Assembly (NCBI GenBank): GCA_039602395.1
Contig: JBCNJP010000006.1
Coordinates: 59,828,429 to 59,892,428 of the forward strand
DNA: 64,000 bases
From: Deinandra increscens subsp. villosa
Lineage: Eukaryota; Streptophyta; Magnoliopsida; Asterales; Asteraceae
Direction: 5' to 3'
This document shows, piece by piece, positions 43,560 to 54,059 of the stretch. Under the pieces are notes generated by a model, which saw only the letters and a program-made list of their open reading frames with translations, did not search any database and was not told where the DNA came from. The number at the start of each line of letters is the position of its first letter. The stretch's first letter is position 1. The position numbers were made by a program, and so were the translations under genes.

Positions 43560-44172
43560 TATTAGTTGAGAAAAAAAGATAAACAATATTGATTATTGAA
43601 GTCTTTTCACAATAAAAAAAATTTGAATAAATCATTCACTTTTCAAAAATTGGTATTTGTTGAGAATCGTGCTTAACCTCAATTTATGCTTATGCTAGAT
43701 ATGTAGAAATAACGTAACAATTATAAAGGCTTATATGCATTTATATAGTAAAACAAAAGAAATTGAGTTTATACTTTTAAAATACAGAAAATAATATATT
43801 TGTTAATACTCTAATATCAGTTCATGATGGTCTGCATATATCATTTTATTCAATTTAATATACATGCATTTTAAGTTGCAAATATATATAGATACATATG
43901 ACAAATTTAAACGGTTTCCATTATAGATTGTTTGATATTGATATAGTTGATTATTGTCTTTAACTAATATAATTTTGGATGAATACTTCACTTGATAATA
44001 AGTTTGAGATTTACTAATCGGGTACCAAACAGACATCGTATCAAAATCCCGATACCCGTACCAATATATTAGGTACCAGGATCTCGGTATCCACTTTTTG
44101 CTCAAAACGGGACCAACACCAACCGAAACCAGTACCAGTTCAGGAAAGATACGGTACCATACCCATCCCTAG
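43560..44172. mobile_element. GGTACC-rich repeat, right part
   Basis: The region 44020-44172 holds many gataccc/ggtacc motifs and ends ggtaccatacccatccctag. This is the inverse of the start of the left part at 29836. The Helitron separates the halves. Confidence 0.55.
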
Positions 44173-44701
44173 TTTTGTCATTTTTATATAGTTTTATATT
44201 ATACATTTTACATGTTCATGTTTTATTTGATTACATGTTTTTTTATAAATACCTAATTCCCTTCTCCTCCCTCACTAAGCAACACAACCTTTTCTCGCCC
44301 ATCAACTTCTTCCACACCACACGCCTTTCGGAACCATCACGGCGTTTTCTTCTGCCGTTGCAACCTTTCACCACCGTTTCTTTACCGTCGCAGCAACCAT
44401 TTATATCCGTCGCACCATCCAAGTTTGTTAGTTTCCTCCCTAAATTCATCATCCCAAGTTCGCTCACAGTGACTCTCTTTTCCTTCTCACCATCCCAATT
44501 AGTTAGTTTTCTCCCAAAATTAAGCAACCAAAGAAGATATTTTCCTAAAATTAAGCAACCAGAGAAGAAATTTTCCGGTAGACACAAAGGGACAGCTGCT
44601 ATTCGTTATTAATCATATTCTATTCCTGTTGGAAAAGCCCTGGGAAAGATGTCCTTTTTGGACTCGATTCCATGATAATTTCATGTTCAAATTACAGCCA
44701 G

Positions 44702-44825
44702 GGCTATTCGTAATGGGCGTTATGAGGCAGATTTTTGTAACATGGCGCCCCACATGGCGCCCCGCACCACCTTTGGCGCCATGTTAGGGCAAATTGTCGA
44801 CGGCGTTTTAAACATGGCGCCCCTT
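44702..44825. mobile_element. Truncated copy of the Tourist-like MITE
   Basis: Starts GGCTATTCGTAATGGGCG like the element at 3101 and has several gggcgcc/atggcgcc repeats. The right-hand terminus is not found before the poly(T) near 44835, so this is a one-ended fragment or a strongly diverged copy. Confidence 0.5.
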
Positions 44826-44873
44826 CCATCTCATGTTTTTTTTTTCTTTTTTTTAAAAAAAATATTAGAGATG

Positions 44874-44915
44874 AGTTTGGTACCGAATATTTCGGTACGG
44901 TACCGGTTGGGTGTC
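44874..44915. repeat. Short GGTACC-repeat fragment
   Basis: The sequence tttggtaccgaatatttcgg followed by tacggtaccggttgggtgtc resembles the start of the repeat at 29836. Only about 40 bp match. Confidence 0.4.
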
Positions 44916-45766
44916 CGCTTTTTTCTTTTTTTCTAAAAAAATTAACTTTGAAAAGTCTAGTGCTTTTTATGTTACAATGTTAAGTCACACGAAACATAAT
45001 ATAATGAAACTAAAACACTTTTGCTTATTAATTACCATTCAAGAAATCCTAACAGGGCCGGAGTTAAGGGTTTAGAGGCCCTGTTCAAGCTAAAAAAAAT
45101 GGGCCCGCTTTGAAAAAAAAGTTGCAAATAGAAAAAGTTGTTAAGTAAGAAAAAAATAAGTTATAGCAATAAACGTAAGAAAATTATAGTTTTAAATTGA
45201 CATTTTAAACAGTTAACTGATAAATCGTGCAAATCTCCTAGCATTTTTTTGTAGTAAATTGATTGATTAAGTCTTCATATATATATAATTTATAAAAATA
45301 TGAGCCATGTTCCGCCGCACCTCTCGCACATGCTTAACGCCACCCTTGAATCCTAATCCACCCATTCTTAAAAAACTTACCTACAGATCCGTGTGATATG
45401 ATATATACATCAGACTGTTCTTGCTTATACAAATTTAGACCTTTTTTACTTTCTTTTGAGATCAAGATGGTTGTTTTTTAGTTTGTTTCTATAGATACGT
45501 GCATACGATATGTTTTTATAATGAAAAAAATATTCAGACGCAATCTTCTGGTATGTGTCTTGAGATTACTGTTCACGTTGTTTTTTTTTTTCCTTTTTTT
45601 TAAAAAAAATATTCAGACGCAATCTTCTCATTAAATATGTGGGACTGTTGTTCAATTTTTTGATCACTTGAGAGAAAGAGAGCCTCATCTTCTTAGTGGT
45701 GTTCATTTTGGTATGCGTTGTGAAAGAAAGAACAACAAAGAAATTTGTGGCATTTGTGGTTAGCCC

Positions 45767-46460
45767 CATAGTTATCAAAAGCGCTCGCCTGGGGCGCCTA
45801 GGCGCAATTTCTGGGCGAGGCGCTGTAATAGCGCTTCTGGTTCCAAGATAATTAAGGCGACTTTCTGGTGAGTTTCCGGCAGCTTTCCGGCGACCTTCAG
45901 GCTAAAATCCGGCTAGTTTTGTCTGGACAGGCTGTGGTTGTGGTTGAGAAAGAAGAAGATTGAGAAAATTAAAAATCTGTGGTTTAAAAACTTACCTTCA
46001 GGTCAGAATCCGGTGATGTTTTTGCCTCCTCCGACGAAGTTTAAGAGAAGAAAAAGAAATGAACGAGGATAGATGGAGAGACACTTCTAATAAAAGTCAA
46101 TACCTACTCTACATGTCTGCTCTCTTTTGTGTTTTTAACACCACAATAGCAAAGTTGCAGGAAACTTTTTTTATGAAAAGCTGCAGGCAACTATTTAAGA
46201 TCATTAATTCTGATTTTACTAATTCTATAGTATTTTGATAATTGGTTTTAAAAAGAATTGAAACAATTGTAAGTGATTTTTTGTTTTCTTCATAAAAGTT
46301 TTGGATAATTTTATCATTTTGGTACTCTATATATACTTTTTATTCTTTTTATTTAAGAGCGCTTTTTTTTTCTCGGGCCCACGCTTTTTTTGCGCCTATC
46401 GCCTAGGCCCTAAGCAGACCCTATGCGCCTCAAGTGCGCCTTGCGCCTTTGATAACTATG
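45767..46460. mobile_element. Mutator- or hAT-like nonautonomous element with 8-9 bp TSD
   Basis: Inverted ends CATAGTTATCAAAAGCGC and, read inward, CATAGTTATCAAAGGCGC. Flanking gttagccc occurs at 45759-45766 and 46461-46468. It can be read as a 9-bp ggttagccc if the terminal base is shared. Nine would favour Mutator and eight hAT. It is about 0.69 kb long. The GC-rich ends (gcgcc-type) surround an AT-rich centre, and there is no transposase. Confidence 0.75.
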
Positions 46461-48158
46461 GTTAGCCCATGTACTTTTATGGGCCGTTTGGGGTTCGATC
46501 TAGGTCTTCGATTTGGGTTTTCCATGAGTTGATCGCCTTTGTCTTTCTTTGTGAGCTCCATTTTACTTCAATTCCATTCTTATATTTTTGTTTTGTTAGT
46601 GTTTTTGTAAGGTCGACCTTCCTTTCAGTTGATGTGTCCCCCCTCTTCGTTTCAGGTAACTTGAATTTCTTTCTCTTCTGTTTTGTGGTATTTAGTTTCC
46701 TTTTTGTACGCTTTGTGATATTTGCATTGATTGATTTTATGTTCTAATTACGATTCAGATTCATCTGATTTTGATTGTTTTGGCTAATTACGCCTCTTGT
46801 GTGTTTAGAATTGGGTTTTTTTTTCTTCTTCTTGCATGTGTAGGTTTTACCTTCAAATTGTTGCTTTGTGAGATGACCAGCCCTTATTAAATCTGATCAA
46901 AACATATTAAGATCCCCATATTTGCTGAAACTGGAATTTGCTTACAAACGTATTAATTTTGTGAAACTTTTGAGCTTTTTATAGAGTTTTTGTGGCTGAA
47001 TCTTCTAGATCTTTTAGCCATAGTAATCTCATATCATGATGCTTTATACTCAACTAACCCAACTGAGACGCATTCTAAACATTCTTGGTAACTTTCAAGT
47101 TATAGAAAAGAGCTTATACTATATAAAATTATAAAATAAAATTGATCTTATAATATTATAATTCAAGGCTTTCTAACATGTATATATGCTAATATTAGAA
47201 CCTTTTGCATGTCATTATATGGATAAATGGTTCTGGACTCCTAAGCTTATGTTTTGCATACTTTTAAACTAACTCTTTGATGACACTATCTTAATAATAT
47301 TTACCACTCTGTTTGCGGTTTTGAAGAAGGTGTCTTTTTACATTGTTGAGTTTGTTGTTAGAGGTCTAAAAAACCTACTTCATTGCAGATTACCTAGACC
47401 GATTAGAGAAAACAACTAGCGTTATCACAAGAGGCGGAAGGAACATGCTGAAAATCACCATCCTAGATGAAAGGTACAATTGCCAAGCCTTTGAACAACC
47501 AAAAAAAAAATACAAATAACTAAAAAAAAAGTTGTTGGCAATGCAGTGAACATCTTTTAGAAGTAACTTTATGGCAACAAATGATATTTCTCATTTGCCA
47601 AAGAAAACTTCATCGGAAAAATTGGAAAAGTTATTGCATTCGCATCAATGTAGGTCACTAAATGTGATAGTACATTCTTAGCTTTCTATACATAATATAT
47701 ATTTGATGTTTTTGCAACTATACAAATTGATTACCTATTGGACTCCAATTTTTGTTATACATAAGTACATATGAAGCATGTTCAAATGTTCTCGACAATA
47801 TGAGTCATAAGATTATACATTATCTTTGTCATCTGCAAAAAAAAAAAAAAAAATTAATTAATTAGCAACATGTTAGTTGCCAAGTAGGAAACTATTTGAC
47901 TTTCGTCGGTTTGATTTGAAGAGATTGAAGCTGTAATCTTTATCATCTTTAAAGGTAATAACTAAATAAGAAAATTTTAAAACATGAGAAGCCAAAGCCG
48001 TAATCTGTATTTGTTGTGATGGATTAACAATGCATTCGCCGTTGTTCGTTATTAACAAGCCTTTTTAACACGAAAACTTGAACTGTAACTAAGTAAAAGT
48101 TTATTCAGAACTGATTTCTACATGCATTGTAAAAATAGCACTTTATGGTATATTAGTT
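46461..48158. other. Intergenic, no gene seen
   Basis: AT-rich. An open frame at 46469-46747 is very Phe-rich (from poly(T)) and has no recognisable domain; I do not call it a gene. Confidence 0.5.
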
Positions 48159-48542
48159 TGTAGAAAAATTAGATTGAATCGGCAAAACTAATCAATTCGA
48201 TACACAACATAATTGAAGGAATCAAGCTCTCCAATATGAAATTGAACAAGAACGAAAGAGTTTACACAAGAATGAAAACGAATTATTCAATCAGATCGAG
48301 CTCTCTAAAACTAATCGATCGCACCCTATTTATAAGCTAACAGTAATCAAGATTAGACTAACGGCATTTTAAACTTATCTAATTGTGTCAACTAACACCC
48401 CTGAACAATTAGAATATGTCTCCTTTAGTCCCTCCGCGTACTTAAGCTTATAACCAGAATACCCTTTGACCCGGTAACCGACGAGAGTTCGATCCGCAGC
48501 AGCTACAACTTTAACTCAATATTCATTAACCATGATTTAACA
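48159..48542 (-). repeat. 3' LTR of the Ty1/copia element (low-coordinate side)
   Basis: 384 bp, on the plus strand tgtagaaaaatt...gatttaaca. A polypurine tract (aaggtggagaa on the minus strand, about 48544-48554) lies directly inside it. Confidence 0.93.
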
Positions 48543-48729
48543 ATTCTCCACCTTGGTTAATGATCTAGCTTGATTCATCACAGGGTAGTGGAACATGACC
48601 AATCATCCGATTATGACTTATTAGCATCAAATGGTAGAGGTCCAATGAACTTATCCATTTTAATGTGAATCACACCCGGAATCATAATCTATCCAAATGA
48701 CCCATTAACTAATATAAATTACTTGTACT

Positions 48730-49776
48730 TTAGCCAATTCCCAAAGTATCCAAACAAGACAGAAACTTTGAGATTGGTAAAGATTTGGTAAACATATCAG
48801 CACCATTTTCACTGGTTGAAACATATTGCCCCTCAATTTCCTTTGAATTCACAACTTCTCTAATGAAATGCAATTTGACCCTGATGTGTTTAGTCTTATC
48901 ATGAAAGACTGAATTCTTTGACAATTGAATTGCCCCCATGTTGTCACAATGGACAACTGTTTTATTAGAATTCAATCCTAATTCCAGAGTAAATCTCTTC
49001 AGCCATAAAGCCTCCTTGATAGCCTCTACAAGAGCTATATATTCAGCTTCTGTGCTGCTGAGAGCAACCACATTTTGCAAACTTGCTCTCCAGCTAATGC
49101 AGTTACCTAACACAAGGAAACCATAGCCAGTTATGGACCTTCCCTTGTCCATATCTTTAGCATAATCAGAGTCAACATACCCATGCACCACCTCTGATTC
49201 CTCATGCTTCCTAAAAATCAACCCTTTATCCCGGGTTCCAGCAAGATACCTAAGCAACCATTTAACAGCATCCCAGTGTTTCTTACCTGGATTTGCTAAA
49301 TATCTGCTCACAATGCTAACCCCATAACTGATGTCTGGTCTGGTGCAAACCATCAAGTACATCAGTGAACCCACAGCATTTGAATAAGGAACTTTGCTCA
49401 TGTAAACATCTTCTTCTTTAGACTTAGGACAATCATCCAATGACAACTTAAAATGAGGGGCAAAAGGGGTATTAACTGGTTTGCACCCTTGCATACCATA
49501 CTGCTCCAAAATCTTTTTCACATAACCTCCCTGAGTAAGATAGAGCTCCCTTTTGTTCCTATCCCTTCTGATCTCCATTCCTAAGATCTTCTTGGCAGGT
49601 CCAAGCTCCTTCATTTCAAACTTCCTCATCAACATATCCTTAGTTTCCTGTATAACCTTCAAAGACTCACAAGCAACCAGCATATCATCCACATACAATA
49701 ACAAATAAATGAACTTATGCTTATCATATTCCTTCATATAAACACAGGGGGTCATACTCACTTCTCTTAAAGCCAT
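48730..49776 (-). pseudogene. Copia RT C-terminal half and RNase H
   Basis: The frame contains the RT active site YVDDML and the conserved VNTPF, GSLMYLM and TRPDI(S)Y blocks. RNase H begins at GYVDSDYAKD and includes SLSSTEAEY-like ALSSTEAEY, and the copia-type C-terminus ADMFTKSLP follows. It is out of frame with the upstream Gag-Pol part because of one extra G (plus strand) in the run 49747-49751, so it is not made as part of a normal polyprotein unless frameshifting occurs. The Met at its start is not a real start. Confidence 0.9.
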
Positions 49777-52714
49777 TTGAGATCATATGATCATCAAATT
49801 TCCTATACCACTGCCTAGGGGACTGCTTAAGGCCATATAGAGACTTCTTTAATAAACATACCTGCCCTTCCTTGCTTTTCTCAACAAAACCCTTAGGTTG
49901 CTCTATATAAATTTCTTCCTCTAAGTCACCATGTAGAAAAGTTGTTTTCACATCAAGCTGCTCTAATTCTAAATCCATAGAAGCAGTGATTGAAAGCATT
50001 ATTCTAATTGATGAATGCTTAACTACAGGAGAAAACACCTCATGGAAATCTATACCAGGTTTCTGTCTAAAGCCTTTGGCAACCAACCTAGCTTTGAACC
50101 TAGGAAGCTCCTCATTCCCAACTGGTTCCTTCAGTTTATATAGCCACTTACAGGGTATAACCTTCCTATCACTAGGCTTATTAGTAACAACCCATGTATT
50201 ATTCTTATGCAGGGAACTGACCTCTTCTTCCATAGCCTTAACCCATTGGGCCCTATGCTCATAAGCTATAGCATCCTCATATGTACATGGCTCAATTACA
50301 TTTTCAAAACCTGCCATAGACAAAAACACAAAGGCAGAAATGTCCTCATCATTTCTGAACCTTATAGGCTTCACTACTTGCCTCCTGGTCCTATCCCTAG
50401 CAATACAAGGTGAAGGATCACTGTCACTAGTCCTAGGATTGGATCCCACCTGAGTTTGAGGCTCCACCTGATCTTGAACATCATGTTCACCTTCATTACC
50501 ATGTTCCTCACCCCCTAATTCATTTGTACTCACATTAGGAGACTCCACCTCAAACTCATAACTGTTTCCATTATCCAATTCCTTATTTCCCAAAATACCC
50601 TTGTAAAGTATATCTTCTCTAAAAGTGACATTTCTACTCATAATGACCCTAGGTCTTTTGCTTTCTAGCCTCCATAGTTTGTACCCTTTAACCCCTTCAG
50701 GGTAACCCAGGAACACACATTTTTCTGCTCTAGCACCCAACTTATCATTGCTTATATGAGAATATGCTAATGACCCAAAGACTCTAAGGGTACTATAATC
50801 TGCAGGGCTACCTGTCCACATCTCTATAGGAGTTTTCATTCCTATAGCAGATGATGGAGACCTGTTAATCAAATAAGCTGCAGTTGTGACAGCCTCTCCC
50901 CAAAAAGTTTTAGGCATACCTGAGCTAAGCAACATGCATCTTACCTTGTTCAAAAGGGTCCTATTCATCCTTTCCACCAAGCCATTTTGCTGTGGAGTAC
51001 CTGGAATAGTAAGATGCCTAGCTAATCCTTTACTCTTACACAGTGAATTAAATTGATGATTACAGAATTCTAACCCATTGTCAGTTCTTAACTTTTTAAC
51101 TCTTTTTCCTGTTTGGTTCTCAACAAGTGACAACCAATCTTTGAAACTGTCAAAGGCATCATTCTTATTTCTAATCACCTTAGCCCACACCCTCCTTGAG
51201 TAGTCATCAACTACTGATAGGAAATAGCTTGCACCCCCTAATGTTTTAGTTCTAGTTGGCCCCCACAGGTCAGCATGAACATAATCAAGAATGCCCTTAG
51301 AAGTGTGCTTCCCTTTAGAAAATTTAACTCTATGAGTTTTTCCTAATACACAATCCTCACGGAACTCAATCTTAGTTTCTCTCAAACCACCCAGAACACT
51401 TTGCTTATTTAGTTCAACAATGCCTTGCTCACTGATGTGGCCCAACCTATCATGCCACAGTTTAGCACTAGCTACCTTATCACTAGTCACAGCCCAACTT
51501 ACTCCAGGCTCCACCATAAGGTCTAATTCATATATGTTATTCTTACACCTTGTCCCAGTGAACACAACTCTTGATCCCTTCACCACTTTGGCCCTACCAT
51601 TCCCTAACCCAACAGAATATCCATTTTTCTCAAATGTCCCTAAGGATATAAGGTTTCTTGTAAGATCAGGAATGTACCTCACCTCTTCTAATACTAGCTT
51701 AGAGCCATTGGATAGGTTTATAATGACAGTCCCTATACCAACTATCCTACAGGGCCTGCTATCCCCAAGTTTAACAGAACCAAGATCCTGAAATCTTAAG
51801 TTGCTAAACAATGACTTAATGGGAGTCATATGATAGGAGCACCTAGAATCTAGAATCCAACTGTTCTTCTCAGGGCCACTAAAGACACATAACACATCAC
51901 TAGACTCATATCCCTCACAAGAACTATCATCTACATAAGCATAACTACCAGATGACCTAGAATGACTGAATTGCCCTTCATGCTTAACCTGCTTCCTATC
52001 AGGGCAATCCTTCTTCAAGTGCTTCTCAGAGCCACAAACAAAGCATTTTAAGACTCTCTTTGACTTAAATTTCTGCTGATTAGACTTCTTTTTATTCCTA
52101 TTCTCAGATTTCCCTCTAACATTCAATCCCTCAGGCTCTTCTTTAACATCTCCCCTATTCTTTAACTCCCTAGAGTTTAGGGCAGATGTAACCTCCTCCA
52201 TAGAAATGGATTCTCTTCCAAACATCATTGTATCAACAAAATGCTCATATGATGAAGGCAATGATGTTAGGAAGATTATGGCCTGATCCTCATCCTCTAC
52301 AGGATTATCTATGTTTTCCAAATCAAGAACGATTTTATTAAAGTCATCAATATGAGAATCAATTGACTGACCTGATTGCATTCGGAATGTGTACAACCTC
52401 TTCTTGAGATATAGACGGTTTGCCAGGGACTTTGTCATATACAGGGACTCCAATTTAGCCCAGACACCAGCAGCCGTGTCTTCTTTGGATACTTCACGAA
52501 GCACTTTATCCCCTAAACACAGAATTATCGAACTGTGAGCCTGATCGAGTACATCTTGCCAATCTGCATCTTCCCAACCGTCAGGGCGACCTGCATTTCC
52601 TCTCAAGGCATTCACCAGACCTTGATATACCAGAAATGCCCTCATTTTGACCCTCCATAGACTGAAATCGTTTTTCCCATCAGATTTCTCCACCGAGAAC
52701 TTGGTAGACACCAT
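49724..52714 (-). pseudogene. Copia Gag-protease-integrase-RT (N-terminal part of polyprotein)
   Basis: 996 codons starting MVSTKFSVEKSDG, the usual copia gag start. Zinc knuckle CFVCGSEKHLKKDC is intact. The protease site reads WILDSRCSYHMT, where the catalytic DSG has become DSR. The integrase zinc finger has EFREDCVLGK, with Arg where a Cys is expected. The DDE core looks complete (HADLWGP, RTDNGLEF, QQNGLVER). RT begins at WVKAMEEEVSSLH and is cut by the frameshift after SEYDP. In family terms it resembles the Tork/Tnt1-like lineage, but lineage assignment is from memory. Confidence 0.9.
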
Positions 52715-52769
52715 TCTTCAGTAATTCGACTTGCCTGAACCTTGAATTGATCACCGATTGGAGCCACCA

Positions 52770-52782
52770 GGCTCTGATACCA
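52770..52782 (-). other. Copia primer-binding site
   Basis: The minus strand reads TGGTATCAGAGCC, complementary to the 3' end of initiator tRNA-Met, two bases inside the 5' LTR. This is the standard plant copia primer site. Confidence 0.9.
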
Positions 52783-52784
52783 AT

Positions 52785-53168
52785 TGTAGAAAAATTAGAT
52801 TGAATCGGCAAAACTAATCAATTCGATACACAACATAATTGAAGGAATCAAGCTCTCCAATATGAAATTGAACAAGAACGAAAGAGTTTACACAAGAATG
52901 AAAACGAATTATTCAATCAGATCGAGCTCTCTAAAACTAATCGATCGCACCCTATTTATAAGCTAACGGTAATCAAGATTAGACTAACGGCATTTTAAAC
53001 TTATCTAATTGTGTCAACTAACACCCCTGAACAATTAGAATATGTCTCCTTTAGTCCCTTCGCGTACTTAAGCTTATAACCAGAATACCCTTTGACCCGG
53101 TAACCGACGAGAGTTCGATCCGCAGCAGCTACAACTTTAACTCAATATTCATTAACCATGATTTAACA
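52785..53168 (-). repeat. 5' LTR of the Ty1/copia element (high-coordinate side)
   Basis: 384 bp, differing from the other LTR at two positions that I can see. It contains the promoter for the minus-strand element. Confidence 0.93.
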
Positions 53169-53484
53169 TAGTTTTATGTAAGAACATCATATAAAGTCCA
53201 CAAACTGATTACTCATCTTAGTTTTATTAGTTTATTTAGTTAATTCCTCACTTTGATGCCTGCAGAAAGATACAATTGAAGGTCCTATTATGAACCCTGA
53301 ACCTACAAAAGCCTAATTGTGGATGTATTCTTTTAGTTTCAATGAGACTAGATGTTTTTATTTAGTTAATTCATTCACATGTTTGAAAGTATAACGTCTA
53401 ATTACTTTGTACTATATTACTCCTTTGATTTCTCATTGGTTTGGTACATACAAGATAGAGACCAACGTTTTTATGAGGCAGGGT

Positions 53485-53606
53485 CAGGGGCGGACCTAGG
53501 GGGGTTCAAGGGGTGACACGTGCCACCCCTTAAACTTGTACGCGCAGTAGAAAAATTTGAGATTTTTTTTAGATTTTATCACCGTGTGTTTCTAGTTCTG
53601 CCCCTA
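53485..53606. mobile_element. Small hAT-type MITE, 122 bp
   Basis: Starts CAGGGGCGGACCTAGG and, read inward from the other end, TAGGGGCAGAACTAGA. Flanks ggcagggt (53477-53484) and tgcagggt (53607-53614) match at 7 of 8 positions. Related to the elements at 8774 and 28740. Confidence 0.7.
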
Positions 53607-53614
53607 TGCAGGGT

Positions 53615-54059
53615 GCAGTCAAAATCTACAGCCATCACAAGCGTTGACATTGATCCTCCTATACCTCATCTTCAAAATATCTTTGCTCACACATTATTTT
53701 TTAATTTTAACTTAAAAATTTGTTTTCCGGAACAGTTAACATGAAAGGGAAGAGAGAATATTATATAATAATATAACAAATGTCCATCCTTGTGTACACT
53801 GAAAAAACCCTATTCAATTCAAGCCATGTCATCAATTTCTATTTTTCTTATTCCTATTTATGTTTGTGGATCAGTTTTCAATCCCTTTTAACTTTTCATA
53901 TCTTTATCTCTCTAACTCATCATTCTCCACACGTCTCCTCTTTCTCTCTCCAAAATCTCAAGCTTTTGGAGCTTCATATGTGATTTGTGATTTTTATGTG
54001 ATTTGCTGGTGACTTTTTGTTGTTTTAGCGTCTGTGGTACTGTTTCAACCGTGTTCTAA
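53615..54059. other. Intergenic, CT-rich toward the right
   Basis: The stretch 53890-53950 is rich in ctc/tct, like a leader sequence, and 53940-54059 could be the left part of a transcribed region continued after 56722. No protein was recognised. Confidence 0.3.

Larger units (their letters stand above)
48159..53168 (-). mobile_element. Ty1/copia retrotransposon, complete but mutated
   Basis: The 5,010-bp element has 384-bp LTRs and the exact 5-bp duplication TAGTT at 48154-48158 and 53169-53173. I count two substitutions between the LTRs (near 48342/52968 and 48438/53061), about 0.5 per cent, so the insertion is recent. A primer-binding site complementary to initiator tRNA-Met and a polypurine tract are present. 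Gag, protease, integrase, RT and RNase H are all there, but a one-base frameshift and several active-site substitutions argue against autonomous activity. Confidence 0.94.

Noticed and set aside
43500..43560. Alternative 5' ends of the Helitron a few tens of bases inside 43559
   Set aside because: Other TC dinucleotides exist, but only 43559 combines TC, a preceding A and an abrupt change to the GGTACC-rich repeat side. It is kept as the working boundary, not as proven.
45057..45110. cagggccggagttaagggt, similar to a hAT terminus
   Set aside because: No matching inverted end or 8-bp duplication could be found nearby; at best a one-ended fragment.
46469..46747. 92-codon open frame, Phe-rich
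   Set aside because: The composition reflects poly(T) stretches. No domain, signal for splicing or homology was recognised.
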